From Faecalimonas umbilicata (GTDB taxonomy: Bacteria; Bacillota; Clostridia; Lachnospirales; Lachnospiraceae): DNA of 64,000 bases. The stretch covers positions 1 through 64,000 of the forward strand of contig NZ_SLZV01000020.1 of NCBI RefSeq assembly GCF_004346095.1, in the 5' to 3' direction. Positions 36,904 through 46,672 of this stretch are shown piece by piece; position 1 is the stretch's first letter, and the number at the start of each line of letters is the position of its first letter. A model generated the notes under the pieces. That model saw nothing but the letters and a program-made list of their open reading frames with translations. It ran no database searches and was not told where the DNA came from. Both the position numbers and the translations under genes were made by a program.

Positions 36904-37131
36904 TTAATCCTCTGTTTTCTGTTCCTTATCTGTCCCCGCTAAAAAGCTAAAAACCTTATTCGCTTTTACTGCTTTTTGAATCTCATTGATCAGACTGATT
37001 TCTGCCACCGTGATTCCGGGTATGGATAAGATTTCATCCATTGTCATTGCAAGAACGGCTTTTTCGGTATCAAATCCCTCACTAATTAACTTAGACAGAC
37101 ATTTCACCGCTTTTTGATTGATTTGTGCCAT
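36904..37131 (-). CDS. small ICE-conserved helical protein
   Basis: This 75-residue protein has a predicted helix-hairpin-helix-like region (MDEILSIPGITVAEISLINE) after a helical start. It lies between the surface adhesin and the helicase. The IPGIT segment resembles DNA-binding helix-hairpin-helix turns. Function unknown. Confidence 0.7.
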   Translation of the reverse strand: MAQINQKAVKCLSKLISEGFDTEKAVLAMTMDEILSIPGITVAEISLINEIQKAVKANKVFSFLAGTDKEQKTED

Positions 37132-37204
37132 ATATCGATCATCTCCCTGCTTTCAAACAGGGGCAGATTACTCCGCCCCTGACATAACTTCTTTTATCTG
37201 TTTC

Positions 37205-40200
37205 TTATTTTTTCTTACGGTTTTCTCTTCGTTTCCAAATAGAAAAGCCTGCTACACTTGCTGCGGAAATACCCGCTACAATCAACCACAACATAGCCTG
37301 ACTGCGATCCCCCGTTTTCGGTGCATCTGATTTTGGTGTTTCCGGTTTTGGCGGCAACTCTTTTTCCACAACTTTTACCGTCTGTCCCTGATCTTCCAGA
37401 TCCTCATGTGCGGTTACTTCAATCTCGCCTTCTTCGCTTACAAGATACAGTTTTTCAAATACAACCAATTCCTTTCCCGCAAGTCCGGTTCCATCAAAAA
37501 TAAAAGTCACATCCACCGTCCCCTTTGCTTCTTTCGCCTCAAAAACGGTTTCCGCTGTTACCTGCTTGTCCTGAATCAGCAATTCTTTTCCGGTCGTTTT
37601 GTCCATCAGCATGCCTGCCACTTTATATTGTTTTCCTGTTTCCAGATTTTCGTAGGCTACCGTGTCTACAAGCGTCACTTTCTCAGACTCCGTAACTTCC
37701 TGATCTCCATCAGTTCCATCTTTCGCTGTTGTATGAATCTGCGGGAAATAAATACTCTGCTCCTGATCTTCGATATCGGTATGTGTTGCAACTTCTTTCT
37801 CCTGATAGGTGAGTGTTTCAAAGGCAACAATCGTTTTACCCTCTAAAGCGCTTCCATCAAACACAAAAGTAAGTTCCACGGTTCCTTCTGCTTTTTCCGG
37901 TGTAAATACGGTCTCCGCAGTCACGTTCTTTCCATCCACCAACAGTTCTTCTCCGGTTTCCTTATCCATAAGCACACCGGAAACTTTGTACTCTTTCCCT
38001 GGAACCAAATTCTGATAAGAAACCGTATCTACAATCGTTACTTCCTCATCTGCTTTCGATACATGACTATTCGTCTCTGTATCTTTTGCGGTTGTACCGA
38101 TTTCCGGGAAATAAATGGTCTGCCCCTCATCCGAAAGATCTGCATGTACCGCAATCTCTTTTTCTTTCCATAATAAGGATTCAAATACAACAACTGTCTT
38201 CCCTTTCAGCACATTTCCATCAAATGTGAAGGTTACATCTACCGTCCCATCTGCATTCTCCGGTGTAAATACCGCCTCGGAAGTAGCCGGTTTTCCATCT
38301 ACTTCTACCGGTTTCTCTGTCTCCTTATCCATCAAAGTTCCAACTACCTGATATTCTTGTCCCGGTAGCAGATTCTGATATGCCACGGTATCAATCAGCG
38401 TCACCTTTTCCCCTGCATGCGCGAAATTCTCCCCGGTTGCCTCATCCTTCGCAGTTGTTCCAATTTCCGGGAAATGAATGGTCTGGTCTTCATCGGAAAG
38501 ATCCGCATGTACTGCCAGTTTTAAATCTTCCTGATACAGTTCTTCAAATACAACTACGGTTTTCCCTTTCAAGGAAACACCGTCAAACGTAAATGTTACA
38601 GTTACCGTTCCGCTGCTCTTCTTTGCTTTAAACGTTTTCTCTGCTGTCACAGGCTTCCCATCAATCAGAATCGGTTCCCCTGTTTTCTGATCCATCAGCG
38701 TTCCAATCAACTGATATTCCTGCCCTTTCTTCAAGCCCTCATATTCCACGGTATCCACAAGCGTCACCTTTTCATCCGGCTTGGAAATATGAGACTCCGT
38801 TTCCTGATCCAGCGCAGTTGTCCCGATTTCAATCTGATCATCCGTCAATGTCCCAAGCGGTACAGTAATGGAATCTTTATAAATTGTGACTTCGATTTTT
38901 AAAAGATTCATGCCCTCATTTGCTTCACATCTCTGTTCTTCCAATAGATAGGTGTCATAGGGAAGTGCTCCTCTGCTGTCATCTACCGGTTCGTTTCCAA
39001 ACCAGATTCCATCGGCAGAAGATTCTCCTTGATTCGTATTCTGTGAATGTTTTACCCACTCGGAAGATGTGCTGGCATATCCATTTTTGTCTGTCACAAG
39101 GGTGTGGCTCTCACCAGTTGTCTTTGAGATAATCGTAAATGGAACATTTGCAAGTCGGTTCAGTTCTCCGTCTCCCACTTTTACAAATTCCAAATCTCCA
39201 CGATACACCTGCTCCGGAACGGATGCTGCTTGATAACAGAAAACTGTCTCTGCTTTCCCGTCCCCGGTAATCTTCTGAACGAAAATCTCCGGATTGATCA
39301 GATAGCCTTCCGGCGCCTTTGTCTCCTGCACCGTTACTGTTCCAAGCGGCAGACATGGAGTCGCTCCATCCATCTGATAATAAAATTCATCCCCGGAAAG
39401 AAGATATTCTTTTGTAAATTTTATTTTCCCTTCCTGATCTGTCTGAAATACCCACGTTCTCTCCGCTGTCTTTCCCGCCTCTTCTGGATTACTGTCCATC
39501 TGCTCTTTAAAATATTTTACCGTAAACTCTGCATGTTCCAAAGATGCGGCTCCCTGCGGTTCATTCTTCTGTGTCTCAGAATCTATTTTCTGAAGCACAA
39601 TATCTATCGGGTTGTTTTGCGGAACTTCCTGCACCTTTAACGTCGCAGTTACATCTGACTCAACTGACACATCATATCCATTGGCATCAATCGCAAATCC
39701 GGGACTAGCTTCGATTTCACGCACCGTATAACTGCCCTCTTCCAATTCCCCGGACTTTGCATACCCATTCTCATCCGTTGTAAGCACTGCAACCTGCGTC
39801 TCTCCCTGATAAATACCATACTTTGCACCTTTCAGACTGTAATTTCCATTTCCATCTGAAATACTGCCATTTGCTGAACTCTTATACAGCTCAATCCAGC
39901 CATACGGTTTTTCATACCAACTTCCTGCAACAGTCTGATGATCTGCCGCCGGAAGAATAAAGGCACGGAACGATTTTGGCGGTTCCGGCAGGGAATTGAT
40001 CACACCTACGACTTCCTTTGTCTTGTCAATAAAATTTTGCGGTGCGCCATAAAATGCCCCACCTGCATCATTATAGTTATCATAGATATAGGCAACCGTC
40101 AGATGTCCGATCACATACGCATCCGTATCAGACCATCCATGAAAACACTGGTCTCTTGTAATCGTTTCGTAGCCATATCCACCATTCAGATAATACAATG

Positions 40201-40506
40201 CCTTGCGGATTGGTGAGTCCTGCGGAAGTAAATTATACTCATACTCTCCCGCCTCCGGCGTTTTCTTCAAAGGTTCCAAACAGTAAGCTGTGTTTTCCCC
40301 ATCAAACGTCATCCTTGTTGTATAATAATCTCCATACGCAATGGTTTCTCCGGAATTAAAATGCAGCGTTCCGTCCGCTGCAAATGCAGCGTTCCGTCCG
40401 CTGCAAATGCGGTAGTTACTGATGTTCCGAATGCTGTCAGCATTGTCAAAACACCTAACATAAATGCCAGCACTCTTCGGCTGTTTCTTTTGAATTTCTT
40501 TCTCAT
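37205..40506 (-). pseudogene. VaFE-repeat (T-Q ester) surface adhesin, frameshifted by a 23-bp duplication
   Basis: A signal peptide (LTMLTAFGTSVTTAFA) is in one frame and the mature protein in another. Removing one copy of the 23-bp repeat at 40359-40404 joins them into a 1,092-residue protein. The start of the mature region has AYCLEP near a YGDYYTTRM strand, like thioester-domain adhesins. SpaA/Cna_B-like domains follow. Four ~115-residue repeats then begin IGTTALDQE, IGTTAKDEA, IGTTAKDTE and IHTTAKDGT and carry VVFE-type cores and GQT ends, as in T-Q ester VaFE repeats. A PKTGD sorting signal, a membrane helix and KRRENRKKK end the protein. It would be wall-anchored and help cell contact. 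Confidence 0.85.
40359..40404 (-). repeat. perfect 23-bp tandem duplication at the adhesin signal-peptide junction
   Basis: Units at 40359-40381 and 40382-40404 are identical. The extra unit shifts the frame by two bases right after the predicted signal cleavage site (AFAADGTLH). One unit (or four) would be in frame. Confidence 0.95.
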
Positions 40507-40532
40507 AGTCTAAATCCTTTCATAAAAAAATC

Positions 40533-40551
40533 CCCACAAACTGCGGGGTAT
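40533..40551 (-). terminator. terminator-like hairpin just upstream of the adhesin gene
   Basis: On the minus strand CCCCGCAG/TTTGTGGGG pairs and is followed by TTTTTTTATG, only about 25 nt before the adhesin ATG. It may end the parAB transcript or attenuate the adhesin. Confidence 0.65.
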
Positions 40552-40745
40552 TTCCTGTTTCTCTCTCACTTTTAACTTGCTCCAAATCTACTACAACTGT
40601 TGGAAATTGTGGATAGCCACATTCCCCTTATTCTTTTTTCGGCTGGTAAACTGCTGGTAATCTTGAGGGGGTAGGGTGTGGGAAGGGGGAACAAAAAGAA
40701 AAAGGCTGTCCAGATGCGGGGACATGTTTCCCAAAATGGCAAGCC

Positions 40746-41705
40746 TTATCGTTCTAAACTGCGTTCCCGTTTTCGATACAGCTCCAACGCTTTCACAATC
40801 GTATCCTCAATCTGCTTTTCCGTTGCTTTCGGTGGAAAATATTTCTGTATCCGCTCTCTCGGCATCCGAAACTGCTCCTTTTGATTTCCCTTTTCCTCTG
40901 TCAAGATTGAAAAAATCACATTTTCATCCAACCGTCCCTCTTCCGATAACTTCCGCAGTTTAATTGCCTGCGCATGACTCGGCGTACAGTCTTCCGATTC
41001 TATCGTTTCATATAAATCTGACTGTTCCTCTTCTGACAGATACGATAACTCCACCGCCGGACGCAAAGCAATCTGCAACTTATCTTTTTCCTTTAGTACA
41101 GAATTATCCACTAACTCTAACAACTCCGGGATAAGATTTGTTAAACGGATAAAACGACGGATTTGGTCTTGACTTTCTCCTACTTGTTCTCCTAATATCT
41201 GTCTTGATGTCTTTCCCCTTAAATCCTGTGCCACTGGCACATAATTTTTATTTGGTCTTCCTGCCTGACGTTTCATGGCATCCAGTTTCATTTTATAGGC
41301 AAACGCTTTTTCTGATGGCAATATCTTCTCTCGCTGTAAGTTGGAGTCAACCATGAGAATAGTCGATTCTTCATCGGAAAGATTTCTTACAATACATGGA
41401 ATTTCTGTTTTTTCTGCCAGTTCACTTGCATATCTTCTCCGATGCCCGGCAATCATTTCATAGCTGCCATCGTCCTTTGGTCTGACGATCACCGGCGAAA
41501 GAACACCATACTGTTTTACACTTTCCACCAGATTCGCCATTTCCTCATCCATTCGGATTTTAAACGGATGATTCGGAAAATCACAGATCTCTTCAATAGA
41601 AATTTCCATAATCATTTCCCGTTTCGCTTCATCTCGTTCCTCCTGCGTACTGAACAAATCATCGGCTGAGGGAAGATTGAAGTTGATTTCTCTGCCTTTC
41701 GCCAT
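40746..41705 (-). CDS. ICE ParB-like partition/regulatory protein
   Basis: The 319-residue protein has the ParB N-terminal domain (EICDFPNHPFKIRMDEEM, then IAGHRRRYASELAEK), a central HTH region (GEQVGESQDQIRRFIRL) and a basic end. It overlaps the ParA gene by 47 nt and has AAAGGAGG upstream. With ParA it probably stabilises the excised ICE or controls its copy maintenance. Confidence 0.93.
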   Translation of the reverse strand: MAKGREINFNLPSADDLFSTQEERDEAKREMIMEISIEEICDFPNHPFKIRMDEEMANLVESVKQYGVLSPVIVRPKDDGSYEMIAGHRRRYASELAEKTEIPCIVRNLSDEESTILMVDSNLQREKILPSEKAFAYKMKLDAMKRQAGRPNKNYVPVAQDLRGKTSRQILGEQVGESQDQIRRFIRLTNLIPELLELVDNSVLKEKDKLQIALRPAVELSYLSEEEQSDLYETIESEDCTPSHAQAIKLRKLSEEGRLDENVIFSILTEEKGNQKEQFRMPRERIQKYFPPKATEKQIEDTIVKALELYRKRERSLER

Positions 41706-42489
41706 CCCGAACCACCTCCTTTGTAAAGGCTTGATATGCTTTCGCTACCGTGCTGTCCTTGTCATAACTGTAAATACTCTTGCCGGCGGCGCTTGTCTCT
41801 GCTGCCTTTACTGCAACCGGAATTACAGTCTGATACACTTTGATAAATTTTCCATAGTTTTCTTTCAGGCTGTTCTCTGTGGCACGGGCAAGATTTGTCC
41901 GCATATCCGCAAGCGTAAGCAGCACTCCATCTACTTTCAAAGACGGATTGATTTGGCGTTGTACCTTTTTAATCGTCTGCATTAACTGCGTCATTCCCTT
42001 TAAAGGCAGATAATGCGCCTGAACCGGCACAATCACGCTGTCTGCTGCCGCTAATGCGTTGATTGTCAGCATTCCCAAACTTGGCATACAATCAATCAGA
42101 ACATAGTCATAAGATTTCTTTAACGTTTCCAGATACGTTTTCAATGTTGTTTCCCTGCTCATTGCATTTACGAGCAACATTTCCATTCCTGACAATTCAA
42201 TATTTGCTGGAATTAAATCAACGCCTTCCGCATGGTGCAGCATTCCTTCATCCGGTTTTATACTCTTATCCCGGATAATACTTTCCATGTGTGTTGCAAG
42301 TGTTACCGGAAGATTATCCTGATCTGCCCAACCTAATGATGTGGTCAAATCTCCCTGCGGATCAGCATCTACTAAAAGCACCTTTTTCCCTTCATTTGCC
42401 AATCCCACTCCAAGATTTACCGTTGTCGTTGTTTTCCCTGTGCCTCCTTTCTGATTCGCAATCGCAATTACTTTACACTTTGATGTCAT
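41659..42489 (-). CDS. ICE ParA-like ATPase
   Basis: The 276-residue ParA/Soj-type ATPase starts at the ATG at 42489, where AGGAGG lies upstream. It has the deviant Walker A motif KGGTGKTT, DADPQGDLT, and DCMPSLGMLT. It partitions or positions the excised ICE with the adjacent ParB. The long N-terminal frame extending to 42681 is not supported. Confidence 0.95.
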   Translation of the reverse strand: MTSKCKVIAIANQKGGTGKTTTTVNLGVGLANEGKKVLLVDADPQGDLTTSLGWADQDNLPVTLATHMESIIRDKSIKPDEGMLHHAEGVDLIPANIELSGMEMLLVNAMSRETTLKTYLETLKKSYDYVLIDCMPSLGMLTINALAAADSVIVPVQAHYLPLKGMTQLMQTIKKVQRQINPSLKVDGVLLTLADMRTNLARATENSLKENYGKFIKVYQTVIPVAVKAAETSAAGKSIYSYDKDSTVAKAYQAFTKEVVRDGERQRNQLQSSLSR

Positions 42490-42520
42490 CCTCTGACTTC
42501 CTCCTTTCTTCTCAAATTTA

Positions 42521-42549
42521 ATAGCCACTCCTTTGTGGGGAATGGCTAT
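42521..42549 (-). other. hairpin in the ParA leader
   Basis: ATAGCCA/TGGCTAT with GTGGGGAAT/ACTCCTTTGT-type inner pairing lies between DinG and ParA. The stem resembles the ATAGCC hairpins at 15.5 and 18.1 kb. It could be a leader structure of parAB. Confidence 0.4.
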
Positions 42550-42564
42550 GTATGGAAATTTAGG

Positions 42565-42606
42565 CATAAAAAATCCCAGTTGATTCTTGTAAAACCAACT
42601 GGGTAT
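42565..42606 (-). terminator. terminator of the DinG-like gene
   Basis: On the minus strand CCCAGTTGG/CCAACTGGG type pairing is followed by ATTTTTTATG. It lies about 50 nt past the helicase stop. Confidence 0.75.
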
Positions 42607-42656
42607 GTAATATCTTGCTGTAAATATTTCCTTATGAATCAGTAAAATACTTTTTA

Positions 42657-44744
42657 TTACCGATTCCTCTTTTGTAAACATACATCTTCCTTTTTGCCGC
42701 TATTCAATAAATTATAAAATTCTTCAATTTCATCAAAATCGGATGTTCTATTCTTTATAGGTAGTGCTTCCCAAATATTCCTTTTATATTTTGCTTTAGA
42801 TTTTTCACCTACTCTTGAATCAATAATTGAAACAATTCCAAAATCCTTCTCACTTCTTATTAACCTACCAATTCCTTGTTTCAATTTTATAATCATCTCA
42901 GGTACTAACACTTCCATTAAGCCATCTTGGCAAATACTTGTTTTATAATCAATAATCGGTTCTGGAACTGGGAACGGTAATTTAAAGATAATTAAATTTG
43001 ACAATGCTATTCCTTCAACACTGATACCTTCCCAATATGTACCCGTTCCCAACAATACCGAATTAACATCCTTTTTAAATTCAGCAATTGTATCACTTTG
43101 TGATGCACTTCCATTTTGCATTAAAACTCTATATGGCACTCTTTCTTTTAACCCTTCGTATACTTCAAGCATATCACTTTTAGCAGTAAAAAGGATCAAT
43201 GCCTTTCCTTTGGATATTTCCAATATCCGTACAATCTCGTCAATCCCTCTTTCAATAAACCTCTTCCGTTCATGACTTGGGTGAGGCATATCCTCTGTGT
43301 AATAAATCATTGCATGTTCATCATAGTTAAAAGGAGAATATTTAGGTTCAGCAATAAAACCTTTCTCCATCGGGAAATTTGTGTTTGCAATAAAATATTT
43401 GTAACCTTCTTCATAATCTTCCCCGACGCCACTTGTTATCGTTGCTGATGTCAGTATTGTTGTAAAATCAGCATCCGAAAAAAAGAGACGTTCAGTTAAT
43501 TTATTAACATCCTTTGGACAATTTGCTAATACTATTCCCTTTTTCCCTTTTCCATTTAAAGTCATCCAAAATATATCTTCACACTCTTCTTTCAGCATAG
43601 CTGTCCAAAACTCTTCCTGTAACTCCAATGCTTCTAATTCTGCATCATAATCTTTATTTCTATAAGAATCATCTACTCCAAACTGCATAGATACTTCCAA
43701 AAATATATCATGAACACAGTCTTTTAATCCTTGCAATGCCGGAATGTTTCGGTCAAGATAATATCTCTCAATTTCACGATTTTCTTTTTTTGCTATTCTA
43801 TCCTGATCTTTTACTTGTAAGTTTAAAGAATCAAAAACGCTGTCCAAATGTTTATAATATCTTTTAAGTTTCTTATCAATTGTATTTCCCAATCCTCTGG
43901 CAATTTTTCTTGCTTGCTCAACGGTCCTTTGCAGTGAAATATAACTTACCTCTGTTGTATATGAATTTCTAACTTTACCTTCCAAGTTATGTGCTTCATC
44001 TATTACAACGAATTGAAATCTATCTGTAATAATTTCTTTTGAAAAATTATGACGCTTTCTTAAATTTATCGTCAATAAATCCTGATTGCATAAAATAATT
44101 CCATTTGTGGTTAATAGTTCATGCCTCAAGCTATAATAGAAACAGTAATCTTTATGAACGCAATTCTGCCTACAAAATACAGGATTAAACTCTTTTACAT
44201 TTATTTGATTCCATATATTATCTGGTATATAAATATCCCAATCTGCCTTCTGACATCCGCCTTTTTCAATTTCCGCATATATTTTTCTAATCGTTTCATC
44301 TTTTTCACAAAGGAAATACGCATCACATCTATATTTGCATAGAAAATGATTCTGCCCTTTTGCAAGAACTATATCTGGATAGTATCCAATTATATCCTCG
44401 ATGATTTTAATATCCGCTGCTAACTGCTCCTGTAATGCAATGGTGGATGTCGCTATTACTATCGGCTTTTTATATCTCTTATGATAATATAAAAGAGGTA
44501 CAATATAAGCAAATGTCTTTCCAATTCCAACGCCTGCTTCGACTACAATATGCTGTCGATTCTTCATTGCATCTGTTATTTCAAAAGACATATCCCATTG
44601 TCCCTCTCGATTTTCATATCCTTTTTCAATCGCAGTGTCTATAAAAAAGGAATATACATCTCCTCCGATATTTTTAAAATCCTGCTTCCATTTTTCATCT
44701 TGTTCTTTTTTCTCAGCTTCATTGTACCAAAAATCTAATGCCAT
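42657..44744 (-). CDS. DinG/XPD-like superfamily 2 helicase
   Basis: The 695-residue protein has Walker A in EAGVGIGKT near residue 75, an Fe-S-like cysteine set (CKYRCDAYFLC, FCRQNCVHKDYC), a DEAH box in VVIDEAHNLEG near residue 250, and motif VI QGIGRLIRSEKDFG near residue 640. It belongs to the XPD/DinG group of DNA helicases and lacks the N-terminal exonuclease of some DinG proteins. The ATG at 44744 follows GGGAGG. It is cargo beside the AbiTii pair. A role in plasmid or phage interference or in DNA repair is possible. Confidence 0.88.
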   Translation of the reverse strand: MALDFWYNEAEKKEQDEKWKQDFKNIGGDVYSFFIDTAIEKGYENREGQWDMSFEITDAMKNRQHIVVEAGVGIGKTFAYIVPLLYYHKRYKKPIVIATSTIALQEQLAADIKIIEDIIGYYPDIVLAKGQNHFLCKYRCDAYFLCEKDETIRKIYAEIEKGGCQKADWDIYIPDNIWNQINVKEFNPVFCRQNCVHKDYCFYYSLRHELLTTNGIILCNQDLLTINLRKRHNFSKEIITDRFQFVVIDEAHNLEGKVRNSYTTEVSYISLQRTVEQARKIARGLGNTIDKKLKRYYKHLDSVFDSLNLQVKDQDRIAKKENREIERYYLDRNIPALQGLKDCVHDIFLEVSMQFGVDDSYRNKDYDAELEALELQEEFWTAMLKEECEDIFWMTLNGKGKKGIVLANCPKDVNKLTERLFFSDADFTTILTSATITSGVGEDYEEGYKYFIANTNFPMEKGFIAEPKYSPFNYDEHAMIYYTEDMPHPSHERKRFIERGIDEIVRILEISKGKALILFTAKSDMLEVYEGLKERVPYRVLMQNGSASQSDTIAEFKKDVNSVLLGTGTYWEGISVEGIALSNLIIFKLPFPVPEPIIDYKTSICQDGLMEVLVPEMIIKLKQGIGRLIRSEKDFGIVSIIDSRVGEKSKAKYKRNIWEALPIKNRTSDFDEIEEFYNLLNSGKKEDVCLQKRNR

Positions 44745-44784
44745 GTATCCTCCCAATCAATTTTCCCTATTATAAATCTTTATA

Positions 44785-44925
44785 AAACCAAAAGTCAAAA
44801 ATTCCATCCATTTACCTCATATCATCCCGTCCGTTTAGTCCTCTTTCATCCTCAAATTCCGTACAAAACAGCTCTGAATATCGCCAAATATTAAACTTTT
44901 TAATATCTAAACAGTTCCCCTCCCA
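44785..44925. repeat. copy A of a ~140-bp imperfect direct repeat
   Basis: This stretch matches 46437-46590 (shared core CGTACAAAACAGC, then CAAATAT and ATTCCATCCATT). The two copies flank the AbiTii pair. Both look like decayed coding sequence, since related peptides (LFCTEF...GLNGRDD / DLNGQDD) can be read in each. Confidence 0.7.
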
Positions 44926-45017
44926 ATATTTCCTTGATGTATTCGTGAACAAATCGAAACAATTCACAAAGCCCCCCCTATATAAGCAGAAATAACTACA
45001 CCCTCTCTGAATGTCAT
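44900..45017 (-). pseudogene. frameshifted small ICE protein with a G7 tract
   Basis: GGAGG lies 7 nt upstream of an ATG that encodes MTFREGVVISAYIGGAL, then stops. Reading past the seven-G tract (complement 44972-44978) with one G less gives a 38-residue, protein-like continuation (CELFRFVHEYIKEILGGEL). The start resembles small ICE proteins that begin with VVISAYTG-like residues. It is either a dead gene or a slipping tract. Confidence 0.45.
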
Positions 45018-45107
45018 TATCAACACCTCCGCTTTAATTTTATAGTAATAGAAATGATGCTTTGAATTTTCAAAAATGCAAAAAATCTTTTAGATATATA
45101 AAGCTCA

Positions 45108-45719
45108 TTATTGTCCTTGTTGCATATCTATATCAGAAACTTCAGCATAAAAGTTATTTATGTAATTATTGATAACTTGAGTGTTATGAGCTATTTTCTT
45201 TTCTATATCGGTAAATGTCATTCCTTCGCCCACTATTCCATTTTCTTCAAGAAGTAATGCCCAATCCAAAATCTTATTTCTCACCGTACTCATAATTCTA
45301 TACAATTCACTTTTCGTAGAAAAAAATTGATACTTGGTGGGTATAAAATCCATATTAGAATTAAACCATTCGGTTAAGGTTCCATTTACAGATAAACATA
45401 CTGTACCTTCACTTGAGTTATACACATCTTGTAATTCTGAAATTGAAGTAGGTATCGGCATTTTAGAAACCAAATCTGATATGTCAGCAGATAAGACCAT
45501 TGGAATCCAGCCATGATAAGGATTCCATGCTTTAATTTCACCTGCTATATTCCGATATTCCGGAACTTCTTGTTTGTACCCATTTTGCTCTTGGCTTATC
45601 CATTCTTCAAACTCTTTCAGATTAAGCTTTCTGGCTACTAAGTAAGCCTTTCTCATCAAAGATTCAATAGATATTTTTTCATCTAACGCCTCTCTTTGTA
45701 ATTCAATTACTATTCCCAC
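45108..45719 (-). CDS. AbiTii-domain protein
   Basis: The 203-residue protein has the AbiTii domain in the first ~160 residues (IELQREALDEKISIESLMRK, then RKLNLKEFEEWISQEQNGY). AbiTii is one component of a lactococcal abortive-infection system. The C-terminal ~20 residues (NNYINNFYAEVSDIDMQQGQ) are separated from the domain and resemble a motif in the upstream partner. The genes are 13 nt apart, partner first. The AbiTi partner of the classic system is not present. Confidence 0.85.
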   Translation of the reverse strand: MGIVIELQREALDEKISIESLMRKAYLVARKLNLKEFEEWISQEQNGYKQEVPEYRNIAGEIKAWNPYHGWIPMVLSADISDLVSKMPIPTSISELQDVYNSSEGTVCLSVNGTLTEWFNSNMDFIPTKYQFFSTKSELYRIMSTVRNKILDWALLLEENGIVGEGMTFTDIEKKIAHNTQVINNYINNFYAEVSDIDMQQGQ

Positions 45720-45732
45720 TTTTGTTCACCAC

Positions 45733-46374
45733 CTATAATATCGGAGCAATAGTTGCAAGGATACCCGAAGCAATTAAACTGCCTGCTATACCAATAGATA
45801 AATTTTTAATTTCAGTCAATACCATTTTTATTTTACTCGGATTTTCTCTCTTTTGTAATAAAACTTCTATTTCTTCAATCATATTTCTTAGCTCCGGTGC
45901 TTTTTCTCCATACTCTTCATCAAACATACTATCATACTTTTTAATTTGCTCTAAAACTTCTTTCACTTTAGCATAATTAAACTCTTGGGTTATTGTCTGC
46001 TCTTGTAAAGAATTGTTTGTTCCTTGCTGAATTTGTATTCCTGTTGCCTCTCCATAAAAATTATTTGTGTTATTTACTATTCTCTCCCTCTCCTCCATGA
46101 TCTTCTCTCCTCTATTTTTAGTTAAATCTGTAACCTTCTCAATATCCATGTTAATCACATTTGTAGAATAATTTATTTTTAAAATTATGTATTTTTCTTT
46201 TATACCATTCTTCAGTTCCCGTTCAATAAAATCACCTTCTTCAAAAGGTATATCAAAAGCTTGCGTTAATAGTTTATTTACCGAACTTTGCAGATTCACT
46301 CTTATACCATGATAAAGGTCACCGTTTACTTTCATTAATGTTACTGGTTTCAAATCTCTTGCAAGTAATCTCAT
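45733..46374 (-). CDS. membrane-tailed partner of the AbiTii protein
   Basis: I do not recognise this 213-residue protein by family. It has an N-terminal strand-rich domain (about 1-85: VNGDLYHGIRVNLQ; FEEGDFIERELKNGIKEKY), then the motif NNFYGEATGIQIQQGTNNS (about 105-123), a charged coiled coil (VLEQIKKYDSMFDEEYGEKA) and a C-terminal hydrophobic helix (LSIGIAGSLIASGILATIAP). GGAGG lies 6 nt before the ATG at 46374. The motif matches the end of the AbiTii protein (NNFYAEVSDIDMQQGQ). A membrane effector role is inferred. Confidence 0.8.
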   Translation of the reverse strand: MRLLARDLKPVTLMKVNGDLYHGIRVNLQSSVNKLLTQAFDIPFEEGDFIERELKNGIKEKYIILKINYSTNVINMDIEKVTDLTKNRGEKIMEERERIVNNTNNFYGEATGIQIQQGTNNSLQEQTITQEFNYAKVKEVLEQIKKYDSMFDEEYGEKAPELRNMIEEIEVLLQKRENPSKIKMVLTEIKNLSIGIAGSLIASGILATIAPIL

Positions 46375-46436
46375 TCTTTTCCTCCACACTACACCACTTT
46401 TTTTATGCATGTACTATTCTCATTACGAATTTTCTC

Positions 46437-46590
46437 CACAAAAAGTCACAAATTCCATCCATTCGGCTCGTATCATCCTGTCCATTTAGATCTTCTATAT
46501 CCGCAAATTCCGTACAAAACAGCACTAAATACTGCCAAATATCACGCTTTTTAAGGCTCCGACACACTAGGAGACAAAATATTCTGCCAC
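46437..46590. repeat. copy B of a ~140-bp imperfect direct repeat
   Basis: Partner of 44785-44925. The two copies bracket the AbiTii cassette and its partner, about 1.65 kb apart, each upstream of a cargo gene. Confidence 0.7.
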
Positions 46591-46672
46591 GTATTCACTT
46601 GTCTCTTTCTTTATATTATAAATTATCCCCCGTCTTTCCACAATCCCTATTTTCCATGCGATAACTTACGAT

